Of a DNA stretch of 64,000 nt, positions 24,288-36,402 are shown piece by piece. Under the pieces are notes generated by a model. The model was not told the origin of the DNA. It saw only the letters and a list, made by a program, of their open reading frames with translations, and ran no database searches. How positions within the stretch are numbered: the first letter of the stretch is position 1; the number at the start of each line of letters is the position of its first letter. A program made the position numbers and the translations under genes. Source of the DNA: Heliopora coerulea (Eukaryota > Cnidaria > Anthozoa > Scleralcyonacea > Helioporidae); the NCBI GenBank assembly GCA_030142905.1, contig JASJOG010000068.1, positions 124,001-188,000 on the forward strand. The letters are read 5' to 3'.

Positions 24288-26167
24288 CTTCCAATTGACT
24301 AACTTGCTGAAGCAGTACATAAAGATAATTTTAGTCTGATCTTTTATCCAAAAATACCTGCTTTATGATGAAATTCCAGTAATGTTCAATGGTAAGCTTG
24401 ATGTCATTAATAAGAAAATAGTTTGGCTCAGGTGAAAATGTTCAGGACCACCTAGACAAAAGAGGGGGTTATTATAGACTGATAATCTGGTCCAGGGTCA
24501 ACAACCCACATGTGTGCAAGAGCTGTTGATGCCAGTTGATTCCACTGAACTAGACTTTAAGGTTAAGCTGATATGTCTTGTTTATTGCTGAACTTTATCT
24601 TGTAAGAGAGAAAATTAATGTAGTTCATGTATGGCCTTTGAAGGAACCACCAATAAACTGAACATTGACATGGCAACAATAAGGAAGTAATCAGGTAACA
24701 AAGTTTTTAACTAAGTTTCATGGACAAATTTGAATTACCAAATGAAAAGCTGAATATGTTATAGTCATAATTTTTCAAAGATCACATAAATAATGGCCAT
24801 ATAAGGAAGAGTTGATGTAAATAATGGCAATTTTCAATGTTTCTCAAGCTCATATTCTCAGAAAATAGGTGCCTAATTCCCAGATGGAGCAATCCTTCAA
24901 AGAAATTAATTTTATTTGCTTGGGATACAGTCTTAGGTTTTAGTATTTAGAACTATGCCATAAAAAATTAATTTGTTGGATGAAACTATGTCTGAATAAA
25001 ATTCTTTTATGGGGTCTTTCAAATTTCAAGTTCAAAGGATGCCAAAGCAAAAATTTTTACTTGTGACATCATGACTCTAAATATTATGTCACATACTGTA
25101 ATTAAGATGAGAAAAATCATTTTCAACAACTGATACAGGTAGTTACTAATATCAGTGATCAGGTTTAAGTTGTGAACAAAAATGAAAACTAACAAGTTTC
25201 AGTCAAAGTGAAACTTAGTTACAGGAGTTGTCAAACAAAAATCTTGCATTCAAATAATTATCTAACACCCAGCATAATTGTGTTTAAAAGGATTAGTAGT
25301 TGATGAGCATTTTCCCCTGTCTGGGCAGGCATTTGCCTAAACAACAAAGATGAGAAGGCAAAGCTTCATTTCCAATTAAACTTTTCATCTCTTCCTAGAT
25401 ACATTGCTTTGTACAGTACTAAGGGTACTCAGTAAGATTCTTCACTACCAGTAATAAATAGAACAGTTTTCCTTAAACATTTTCCTGACTAGTAGATCCT
25501 TGTTTTATAAACCATGACCATTGTATACCCAGGAATCTATATTAAGTACAAGATTATCTCAAGGAAAATTCACAATTTGACTTTTAAACCCATTCCTGTC
25601 AGACATCCTACTGGGCTTTCCCTCTGTAGGATAAAATTGTTTGGCATTAGGCAGAATAAAACAGAAAAAAGGAACTCTTAAATAGGAATGGGTTACCAAG
25701 ATAAGGATTATCCCATATTTTTGCCCAGATGGCAAGCTAGCATATTGCTTCATGTTGAACAAAAATTTTTTCATCCAGCACTAGCCAGAATGAAAGTAGG
25801 GAAAAGTTAGGAGCAGCAATGGAATGCCAAATTTTTCATCACAACTGTTATCTTAACCATTTTAAACAATCCAGTTAGTGTTTTTTTTTTTGGACTGTTA
25901 TTAGGTTAAACACTAAACAGACTCCAAAAATAAGCCTCTGTGGTACCCAAAACTTAAGTAACAAGATAAGATAAAATGCTTTATCTGACGTTTTGACAGC
26001 CTTAGCGGCGGTCAATTCAACCAACAGTCTTTCTCAAGACTACACTAACCTGGACGATCAACTTCCTCAAACATGTCACAATTCTCCCAGGTTCAAACCA
26101 TTTACTTTATTAAAAGTTTTATACAACTAGATTTTAGTGTTTCTAGTGTTATCCTTTTTTCTCCTCA
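24288..26167. other. 3' flank of paraoxonase B, duplicated block
   Basis: No gene seen. AATAAA at 24652-24657 is a likely poly(A) signal; the same site recurs after gene C (32605-32610) and gene D (48343-48348). The block is repeated with modest divergence after gene D to about 49800, and after gene C only to about 33170. A segment at about 26000-26115 (with ACAGTCTTTCTCAAGACTAC and TTCAAACCATTTACTTTAT) is absent from the D copy and resembles 61225-61305, so it is probably an interspersed-repeat insertion. Confidence 0.6.
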
Positions 26168-26535
26168 AGAATAAAGACCCCCTCTCCTCAACAAACTGGT
26201 CACAAACATCTTTTTTCACTGACCTCCACATCTCATTTCTTCTCTGTGATCTTCAATGTGGTTTTTGCGGTTTTTTTCTAGCTCTAAGCTAAGAGAAATA
26301 CTGCTCTCAACCCTGAGTGTTGGGTGGGGCCTTGTGCTATAGCCACCAACCAAGAACCCACTTCTTTCTGACACCTTTAGGCGATGGCATGTGAGCATAT
26401 CCGGTTGAAGGGCGTAGTCCATTCCAGGTGACTTTGATCAAGGGTATAATTTATACCAAAGTAGGCGTACTACGTTATTAAAGACGTTGTACTTTTGTCC
26501 AGCCCAACTTCAAAGGACCTACATTTAATGGAATA
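26168..26535. repeat. Duplicated 5' flank of paraoxonase gene C
   Basis: Near-identical to 16085-16467, including the GGGTATAATTTATACC word at about 26444-26459. It probably contains the gene C promoter. Confidence 0.7.
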
Positions 26536-29500
26536 ATGGCGTTCGCTAAGCGAGTTTTAATTATTGCCTTCATCGCTTGGCTGTGTTTCCGAGTCACTGT
26601 TGTCTTGAAATATTTGTAAGTACATACATAGACAAAATGACCTCGGTGAGTTGTTGATAAAGCAGCACGTGGGAATAAATAGAAAAAAAAGCTAAATGAA
26701 ACAAGGAGCATAGTTGAATCAAGTACATTTAATGTAAGAGAAAGCATCTTTGTTTAAATGCGTGGATTAAGTGGTGTATTTATGAGAATTGGGACTGACA
26801 TTTTGCTGCTGCGTTTGACTTGGAATTTCTTTTATGATTGCCATAAATACGCGGAGACGTTTGCGTCGGCAGACATAATTTGAAACTAATTTCAGGCGAT
26901 TACGTTGTCGTTTAGGTTTACTCAAGAAGCATTGGGCGACGGAGATTAGAAAAAAGCAAGCTATATTTTAATAACTAACGTGGAATAATGCTGCATCTCT
27001 TTAAGAATACCTCAACTTTATTCGGACAATACTCGACTTCTTAATTTCACTCTGACAAACGCCCGACCATGATTTTAAACCAACGTGTTTCTGGTTGCTC
27101 AAGTAGTGCTTGCCTTTGCTCCTTTCAAAACAAATCGTAGCACGAAAAATGTAGTTGTATCGAACCGTGAATGGTTTGTTTCGAACAATTTCCAGGTCAG
27201 CAGTTTGAAAGTTGCACGAAGTTAAAACTTGTGTTTAAATTTTACACCTCTTTGACTACCAACTGATAGCTGCTTGCACTAACTGGCACCACCACCACCA
27301 GCACGTCTGAGCCAGTTCAAATTTGGATGTAAATTTTCCTCGAGATACGTACTGTTTTGGCAGCTACAACAAACCACCGTGAATTACCATTTGCCAAAAA
27401 TAATCCTTACAAGAAATTCTACCCAACAGTAGCCAATATATGCAACAAATATTGCGTAGATTTCCAACTACAATGGACTTTCTGGGACATTTAATCTGTA
27501 ACATTGTTCACGTTGTACTAATATAATAACACCAGGAAAAGGTTTAGCACTCATAGTTTTTATTTTCATTCATTTTCATTTATTTTAATGTCACTGGATC
27601 TGGCAATATTTTGATAGATTACAGCCAATAAGAAAATTTTTGCAAGATTTTTTTAATTTTTTTTACTCATGTAATATGATGCAAAATGCGTTACTTGCAG
27701 AATACATTACCTGACAAATGTTAAACTGATTAATAATATACATGACACTACACTTTTCATCAACTTTGAATTAGGATGAAAACTTATAACTGAGTGCAAC
27801 ATGATGACCAATTTTAACAAATAGAAAATAGTATGGGTTTCTCTGAGCTATAGTAGAAACACAAATGCATATTGGAAGCATGAGGCATAGGCTTAGCTGA
27901 GTGTTTTCTGGTATTTTTTGGGTTGATATTGCATCATGAATGTTTCCATCACATTGGAGACAAAGGTATTTTCTATTTGTTTTGAAAAAAATAACCAAGG
28001 TTTTTTTTCAAAATGAAAATGATGTCAGTGTGTCTCTGTCCACTGAATGAAAATGATGCTTGTTCAATCAGAGCATGCATAGGATGGGTGTCTTTTATAA
28101 ATAAATACAGTGTAAAATAATTCATAAGACCAAAATGGTTCAGGAACTACTGACATAGAGTGAGAAATACTGATATTTCAAGTCAAGGTCTCTTGCTGGA
28201 ATGAAATTAAATATGAAGTAATACAAAAACTAGTTGAATTTAGATCTAGCATTACCCTATCAGGGGTTTACCACTTTCTATTTCACTCTGACAAAGGGTG
28301 TTCACTCAAAATGTTAACGTACTATTAATTTTTTACATTAAGTAGGGAATTTCGTTAGAAACCTTTTGGCTTTTTTACCCATCATTCAACACTGCTTATG
28401 CCAAATTTTACTTTTATGTAAAAGATGTCATACTTCAGTATTATTTGCACCAAATCATTCCATAATGCACAAATATTTGTCATGTCCTTGTTGAATTTGG
28501 AGCTTGAAACTTGCGACTGCCTACACTGTTTTCAGGGTGATCATCAAGTAACATTACAGTATTATAGCCTTGAATGCCTTGTTTTAATGAATTTACTGTT
28601 TCCATGATCAATTTTTTACTTCCAAAAGGGTACAGCTTATCCCTTTGACAGGTAAAATTGTCTGGTGTTAGCCATAGTAAAGTACTTAAGGGCATCCTTG
28701 CCCCTTAATGGGTTAATCATGAATGCATGTCTTTGTTTGTACAACATATTTTGTATGGTCACCAGAAACTACTGATACAGAGAGTTATTTTGCTGTAGAC
28801 AGTGCAATGTTTGTATACAGGTTTCTCCTAAACTATTATTACTTCTGTTTCGTTAGAGCTATATTTGGAGTTGGTACTCCTATGTTTAGCCATGCTCCTG
28901 GCCCATGCAAGATATTTCATGGTACGTCAATGTATTAAATTAGTAATTACTATAGTTCAACAATTTAGAGAAATGCATGCATGTCAATTTTTTGCACATT
29001 TTTACACAATAACCTTTTGTATGATAAAAAACCATACTGTACTGTACCTTTGTTATACCTTAACATATTTTGGTTTGCAGTGAATGGATCAGAAGATATC
29101 GATGTGCTACCAAATGGTCTTGCCATTATTTCATCAGTAAGTCAAACATATCCTACTTTTGTTATAATTATTATTTTGAGGGTTGTCCAGGTTGGAACAA
29201 TTTTTTTGGTGGACATTACCACGCTTAATTAACTCATTAAGGGGCAGGGCTCATCCTTTTGATGAGTAAAATGAATTGTCTGGAGTTAGCCAGAGTGTAA
29301 TAGTGAAGTGCACTCTTATCCCGTAGTGGCTTAAATACACAACTGCAGTAACCCACTAACAGCAGTAACTCCAGCAGTAATAGTAGCAGTAACTCCAGTA
29401 ACAGCATAAACATGTTTTGATATTTCTACCTTTCAACTAAATTTTAGTTGCTGTTAGAAAATTAATGCGTTCTGGGTCATGTTGACTGAAATATTCTTTT

Positions 29501-32239
29501 TATGAACACCATTCCATATACATGACTATGGTGTGAAAGTAGGACAGTTACACTAGTATTAACCTGTGGGTAACCTTGGTAATGAAATTATTTGTGCTTT
29601 TTAGTGCTGTTTCAATATATATTTTGGGAAAAGAAAGAGTAAAAGGTTGTAACATACTAAAAGATTTTTATTTAGAATCTTTACCTGTGGAAGCTCTGAG
29701 GACTAACCTAGCAATTTTTAAATATTCTTCCATCTCCTAATGTTTGAAATTGGATAAGTTCATGATAATACTACTAATTAGCACTAGCACTTTGATGGTA
29801 TACAAAAGCCTGTAGTTATAGTTTGACCATTTCAATTATATTTAGGGGCTAAGATATTTCAGTGGATTTTCAGCTGATCCAGCCATGCTGACCCGTGAAG
29901 GAAAACTTTATGCATTTGATTTCAACCACCCTGATGGAGGCATTAAGGAGATAGCAGTGGAAAACTTTGACAAGTCTGACTTTATTCCACATGGGGTTGA
30001 TTTTTATATTGATCCAATAACCAAAGAAACCTTTTTGTTTGTTGTAAATCATGGAGGAGGCAAAGAAAGCATTGAAATTTTTGAGTTTAATGAAAAGCAG
30101 TTGGTGCTGAAACACAGGAAAAAAGTAACAGACAAGAACATTTATCATCCAAATGATGTAGTTGCTGTGGGTAAGTTTTGGAGCTATAGTGCTTATGGTG
30201 ACAGTTTTACAAGGCTGCATGATAACCAGGGTAGCTGAAACTCAGAAAAGCATGGATTTCACCATGAAAATGTCTCTTTGGTGATATTTTTTGGTACACT
30301 TAACCCAGAAGCAAGATTAATGATTAGAGATGATTGATTATTACCTCATTATGTCCTTTGTTATCAGGTAGTAAGCTTGGAATTTCAACTGTGATTACAG
30401 CTAGGGTTGGTTAGTCCAATTAAGGTATAACCAATTCAGTATACTGCTAAAAGTATACTTGTATTATTGGCATACCAACTTTTTATGATACCATGTTTAT
30501 CTATAAAACCTTGAAGAGATTCCAAACTCATCATCACAGTTTTTAGGTTGGCTTTGTAGTTTCTGCAATGTAAACTTTCTAGAGCTTACAGTAATCTTAT
30601 TGAAAATTCAAACATTTAGCTCTTTCCTGGTAGAATTGAATAACAGAACAGCTGTGTGTTCAGCACTGGTAACCAAGAAGTTATACTGCTGTTTGCAAAG
30701 GCTCAGAAAGTAGTTAATTTGAGAGAATTAATGGCCCTGAACAAGATCATAGGCTAGCAGTGATTTACATTGGTGAATTTCATGACCTTATAATCAAGTG
30801 ACCTGAAATCACTGTAAAATTTTATGGTCTTGATCACCATCTTACATTGTTAATGATGTAAACATTTTACTGTAGATGAAACATAATTATTTACTCTTTG
30901 GAATTTTTTTTTTTTAGGGCCTGACAGTTTCTATGCAACTAATGATTATTACTTTGCAAGTAAATTACTGAAAATGATTGAATCCTTTTATCCACTGAAG
31001 CTGGGAAATGTTGTCTTCTATAATGGGACACAGTCCAGAATTGTTGCCAGTCAAATGTATGTACCAAATGGGATAAATGTTGACAAGACTGGAAAGTGAG
31101 TCTTTTTATAACAATTGTTTTATTAATCTACAACTTCTGTTTCTGGCTGCTGGTGAGCCATGATTCTTTTTTGGCCCTTTTCACCAGCCCTTTGCCAGTT
31201 GATAATAACTTTTAACATTATAATACCAACCATCTTGCAGGTGAATAGCATTTTTGGTTTTTCAATTTGCTTGATTCTCCTATCTCAAATTATACTGCAC
31301 TATTCACCAATAATAATAATTGATTATTTACACTGGATTATATGTCATTATATACATTTTATGTATTTATTTTCTTCTAGATACATTTATGTTGCTTCTA
31401 CTTTAGATGGTGCAATCTTTGTTTTCATGAGAAAGGAGGATAATTCTTTAGATGAGCAACAGGTGGAGTATTAGAAATTAAAGTAAGACATTTTGGTATC
31501 TAAAGAGATTAGAAAAATGTTGTAAGTGAGAACTTACAACATTTTTTATAACTGAGGAGTTTCAATATGAATTTGTTTTAATTGCACTCACTAGTGCCGT
31601 ACTGATTTCATGCAAATGAACACTGTTGTAAAGATAACTGAGCTTAATTTAGATACCAAAGACAGCCTTCATAGGAATTTTGGGTGAAAGACTTTAGCTT
31701 TCATGAAAGATTTCACTTTACCCTATAACCTACAGGTATGCAACCTTAGTTTGGAGGGCAGTAAATTACAGGCATAAATGGTTGGCAGGCTACTACTTGT
31801 TCCCTTTGCTGTCAATCTCCCTCCATAAAATCTATTGTTATATTTGTTTTTTTTAGTTTTATTTTTGTTTTCTTATATGTAATGTAACAACAGAAATGTT
31901 TATTTTGTATACCAGGAAATCAATGTGGGAATGATGCTTGACAATGTTTTTGTGGATGAAAGCAACAACCTTTGGATTGGCAGCTCTGGTCAAACTTTTG
32001 CCTTCTTGGAATACAATGCTAACTTCAGCAAACCTTGCCCTGCAAAAGTCATTCAAGTCAAGTTGAGCCAGGAGAGCAAAGAAAATGTTCCTTTCAAAGT
32101 GGATGATATCATCGAATTCTATTCTTCAAGGGGAGAGGGCAACATTAAAGCAGCTAGTTCTGCAGTAATGTACCAAGGAAAATTACTAATTGGAACTGTC
32201 TTTAGTAATTTGATGTACTGTGACATTGTAGCAACCTAA
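26536..32239 (+). CDS. PON: Paraoxonase/arylesterase-like gene C, seven exons
   Basis: Exons: 26536-26615, 28857-28921, 29081-29136, 29846-30170, 30918-31095, 31381-31462, 31916-32239; 369 aa. Exon lengths and phases equal those of gene B. It is intact, with GSEDIDVLPNG, IPHGVD and VVNH (His dyad), PNDVVAVG, PNGIN and LDNVFVD (Ca ligands), and the terminal YCDIVAT cysteine. Relative to B the coding changes are few, but several fall in active-site-wall positions: TLDG after YIYVAS in exon 6, YVPNGI in exon 5 and SSGQTFAFLEY in exon 7. The introns also align with those of B and D, indicating recent duplication. The 3' flank is interrupted at about 33170 by the BEL element. Confidence 0.9.
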
Positions 32240-33175
32240 TTTCCAATTGACTAACTTGCTGAAGCAGTACATAAAGATAATTTTAGTCTGATCTTTCACC
32301 CAAAAATACCTGCTTTATGATGAAATTCCAGTAATGTTCAATGGTAAGCTTGATGTCATTAATAAGAAAATAGTTTGGCTCAGGTGAAAATGTTCAGGAC
32401 CACCTAGACAAAAGAGGGGGTTATTATAGACTGATAATCTGGTCCAGGGACAACAAAGCCACATGAAGGCAAGACCTGTTGATACAAGTTGATTCCTCTG
32501 AATTAGACTTTAAGGATAAGCTGAACTATCTTGTTTATTGCTGAACTTTATCTTGTAAGAGAGAAAATCAATGTAGTTCATGTATGGCCTTTGAAGAAAT
32601 CACCAATAAACTGAACATTGACATGGCAAAGATAAGGAAGTAATCAGGTGACAAAGTTTTAACTAGGCTTCATGGAAAAATTTGAATTACCAAACGAAAA
32701 GCTGAGTGAGTTATATTGTTATCAATTTTTCAAAGATCATATAAATAATGATGATATGAGGAAGAATTGATGGTAAATAAGGGCAATTTCCAATGTTTCT
32801 CAAGCTCAGATTCTCAGAAAAAAGGTTTCTAATCCCCAGCTAGGGTAACCCCTCAAGTAAATTAATTTTATTGACTTGGGATACAGTCTTAGTATTAATT
32901 TTAGAACTATGCCATAAAAGTAATTTGTTGGAGGAAATTATGTCTCACAATGATAATGTTTGCTGCTACTTAACTAATACATGTCACTCTTAATAATGAA
33001 TAAAATTCTTTTATGGGGTCTTTTGAATTTCAGTTTCAAAGGATGGAAAAGCAAAAATTTTTACTTGTGAAATCATGACTGTAGATCTTACATCACATAC
33101 CATAATCAAGATGAGAAAAATAATTTTCAACAACTGATACAGATGGTTACTGAAATCAATGATCACGTTTAACTG
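32240..33175. other. 3' flank of paraoxonase C, duplicated block
   Basis: No gene seen. It aligns with the 3' flanks of genes B and D, with a shared AATAAA at 32605-32610. Homology stops at a GATCACGTTTA word, where the partial 5' LTR begins. Confidence 0.6.
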
Positions 33176-33315
33176 TGTAGTCCTCATAGGTCTTTGACAA
33201 AAATAGGTAAAACATGAGTCATTGAACCAGAAATTAGGCCATTATTTGTAAGATATCAGAATTTTCTAGTAAATATCAGTTTGTACGAAGCCTATGCGGT
33301 TGTGGTACAGCTACA
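33176..33315 (+). repeat. 5' LTR of BEL element, probably 5'-truncated
   Basis: 140 bp matching 40254-40393 with two mismatches, both in the last 25 bp. It lacks the part of the right LTR that precedes 40254. The sequence after it (TCAAAGACC...) has no obvious tRNA primer site. Confidence 0.8.
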
Positions 33316-33488
33316 GTCAAAGACCTAAAGGAATCATACGATTAAGATCGAGATTTTCCAGCAAAAGAATTTGAGATCAAGCGACGAGGTAGCAGTGAAT
33401 AACTATCGCGAGTTCAGCACAGACCAGACACGATTCCTTACCGATTCCCACCAGCTTACCAGAATAACTTGGACCCAGAAAGAGAGTA

Positions 33489-35259
33489 ATGACCAGTAAA
33501 GGATAGGAATACAACTGTCAACTCAAAGGAAAAATCACCTCGAGCAAAGAAAGGGAATTCCGTGCAAAGCTAAGTGAATTTGAAGTATTTATTCAATCTT
33601 TTTGTGACTCGAAAGAAGTTAAAGGAAAATTACTAGCTCTGACATCAGAGGCAGACGAAATTATGAGACCTTTCGATGATTGGATTGTCTTACTAGAAGA
33701 TTCCTCAGATACAGAGATAATTTCTGAAAAGAAACAAGTTTTGGTAGATACCTGGCAAACAGTGTACTTAGCCGCTCAAACACGTTTACGACAGCTATAC
33801 GATGAAGACACGAAGAGCATTACGTCATGCGCGTCGCGAAGATTGGCGGCCAGCTCCTCCTCGAGCAAGATTATAGAAGTTAAAGCTAAAAAAGCGGCTC
33901 TGCAAGAAAAAATGAAATTCAGAGCAGCGATTGCAGAACAAGAAAGAAAATTAGAACAATTAAAACTTCAACAAGAATTTGAGGAATTAAACGCGCAAGA
34001 AGCAGTTTACCAGCAAGCAGAAGACGAAGAAAATAAAACAGTTGATATCCATAAACCCCTATTACCCTCAGACACACATTATGTCACGAAGAAATTTCTG
34101 AATGACAGTCAGCCCAAGGCATTTTCCACACCAGTTACAGCCCTCTCAGCGTCAATGGATGTGACCACAAGCAGTACCTTAAGGTCAACTTTCACCATAG
34201 CAAACGCAGCAGATAATAAGCCCGAGCTTAAAGCGCAGATACCCCAAATCCCAGAAACAGTAAAACTGTCAACACATGTCGAACAGATCATCGAAGGTCC
34301 CGGACACCAGTTATAAGACAAGCACAGAGTACGCAGCGCCAGGCATGCATAGAGATACGATAGTAAGCTACAGCCAGGGAAGACAAGCGCCTCCGGTTTT
34401 CCCGACTCCCAGGTTAGACCCTTGGTCCAGATCTTTCTTTCCTCACAACAGTGGCTACGCCAGCCAACCAGTGTACGTTACTCCAGCGCAGGATAACTCA
34501 GTACTAGTAGCAGATACTCTTACCAGGGTAACGCAGCTTCAGCGCCTCCCGCAGGCAAAACCAGACGTTTTCCGAGGAGACGAAAAGGACAAAGCCAAGT
34601 ACTTTCTCTGGGAGAATGCATTTGATGCATTGATTGACTCTGTACCTGTCACGTCGCAGCAAAAATTACATCTCTTATACCAACACCTAGACGGTAAAGC
34701 TAAGTCAGTCGTAGAGCAGCTCCAATATATGGTAAAGGATTCAGAGTACGCTTACAATCAAGCACGTAAGATTCTGAAGGAACGCTTCGGCCACGGAGCA
34801 GTAATAGGGACAGAATTCGAAAGAAAGCTATTGAATTGGCCAAAATTTGGTCCCACAGACGCCTCAGTACTAGACGAATTTGGAGATTTCCTCAAACAAG
34901 TGGAGATCGCAAGCGAACACATCGAGAGCCTCAAGCTATTTAACTTCACCTCACAGATACAGTTGCTCGCAGAAAAACTACCCGGATGGTTTAAAGCCAA
35001 ATGGCCGGACAAGGTGATGAAACTCCAAAAAGAGAAGGGTAAAGATACGTTTCCACTGTTCAAACAGTTCGTCGAGGTGGTATGTTACGAGGCTGAGAGA
35101 ATGAATATACCCCAGATTGCGCAAGCATCACAGTCCGTCTCTCAGAAGAACAACGCAGAGTTTGCCAAGTCCCTCAGCCGCCAACCACGACGATCATTCA
35201 GAAACCCATCAGCCACTACACTTATGACAGTATCAACCAAAGACAACACAACTAACAAC
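33489..35259 (+). pseudogene. BEL gag-like region, broken
   Basis: The likely start ATG at 33489 is followed five codons later by an in-frame TAG (about 33504); the frame is then open from 33507 to 34316. A coiled-coil-like Lys/Glu/Gln-rich stretch lies around 33880-34030, as in other BEL Gag proteins. Homology continues in the next frame from about 34276, so a single-base indel lies between 34276 and 34316. The second part (to 35259) is a DUF1759-like capsid region, with FRGDEKDKAKYFLWENAF and a following helical domain. It is then cut by a MITE. A frameshift used by the live element cannot be excluded, but the early nonsense codon argues for decay. Confidence 0.75.
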
Positions 35260-35446
35260 CAGTGGCGTAACACAACTACTGGGGGCCCTTAGGACATTTT
35301 CGTTCGGGGCCCCCTCACCACCCTCAGTATCGACGTAATTTGAAGACTTTAATCTCAATTGTTTTTACAGATTCATCGGGGGCCCCTTAGAGGTCGGGGG
35401 ACCTTAGGAGTTGCTCTAACCCTAACCATAGTCTGTTACGCCACTG
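35260..35446. mobile_element. hAT MITE inserted in BEL gag, perfect 8-bp target duplication
   Basis: TIRs CAGTGGCGTAAC and GTTACGCCACTG are perfect over 12 bp. The flanking octamer CTAACAAC occurs at 35252-35259 and again at 35447-35454, the 8-bp duplication expected for hAT elements. The insert brings an in-frame stop (35290-35292) into the polyprotein. A 3' fragment of the same family lies at about 40470-40552. Confidence 0.9.
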
Positions 35447-35454
35447 CTAACAAC

Positions 35455-36402
35455 GACGCTATTCTCGGATTCAAAGAACCAAGTGATCCACTACGTGCAT
35501 TCTGCTTCTACCATAACTCCAGCACCCACTCCACAAGCGACTGCGAACAGTTCAGTAAATTGAGCTTCGACAAAAGGAAAGCCTTTCTAGTGAAAAAGAA
35601 AGTCTGCTTCAACTGCGTAGAATCAGACAAGCACCTTACTAAACGCTGTAGCAGGAAACGATCAGAATGTAGAATCTGCCAACAGAAACACGCTACCATT
35701 CTCCACGATCCGTCCAAACACGAGAAAGGTAAGGACACTGAAAGCTGTTCTGAAGCTAACTCCCGGCAGTTCAAACAGGGAAATAGTCAGCCAAATACTA
35801 GTCACGGAGAGGAAGAAGCAACCAACAAAGTCAAGAGTGCATGCACACAAATCTGCGGACAGACACAGTCAAGACGTTCGTGTGCTAGGATAGTCCTTCT
35901 ACAAGTTTTCCATCAAGAAGACCCCTCCATCAGAATCCCAACCTATGCAGTATCAGACGATCAATCAACTGATGTCTTTATTACCGATTCGCGGTTGAAC
36001 CAGCTTCAAAGAAAAGGCCCCGATGTCACACTAGAAATCAACACGATCGTAGGAGTTAACAGCATTGGCACGCAGAAGGTAAACGGATTACGCATCCAAG
36101 ACATAGAAGGTCATCACCGACCCATAAAGATTACGTCTGTGTACTCACAAGACCAAATCCCGGCCAACCAGAGCGACATAGCTACACCAGAAGTAGGTCA
36201 GCATTGGCCACATCTAGCAGCCATTGCTCGCCACATTCATCATCGCCCAGACATAGAGATTGGCTTGCTGATAGGGAGAAACGTGCCCACAGCCTTTCAG
36301 CCACTGCGTGTTATCTACGGAAAAGAAGAAGAGCCTTGGGCAGAAGAATACAAATTCGGATGGACTATCATCGGACCCGTTTGTCTTAAAAACAACATTT
36401 AA
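35455..36402 (+). pseudogene. BEL zinc-knuckle and protease region, ends at a stop
   Basis: In the same frame as the capsid region. CFNCVESDKHLTKRC and CRICQQKHATILH are paired cysteine/histidine knuckles typical of BEL Gag-Pol. A retropepsin-like stretch follows (YAVSDDQSTDVFITDS), then GLLIGRNVPTAFQPL and GWTIIGP, which precede RT in Pao-type polyproteins. The frame ends in TAA at 36400-36402 and reopens immediately, so a nonsense change is the simplest reading. Confidence 0.75.

Noticed and set aside
34276..34316. Programmed frameshift between two BEL gag frames
   Set aside because: The copy has an early gag nonsense codon and other stops, so a mutational indel is more likely; no slippery site with a following structure was recognised.
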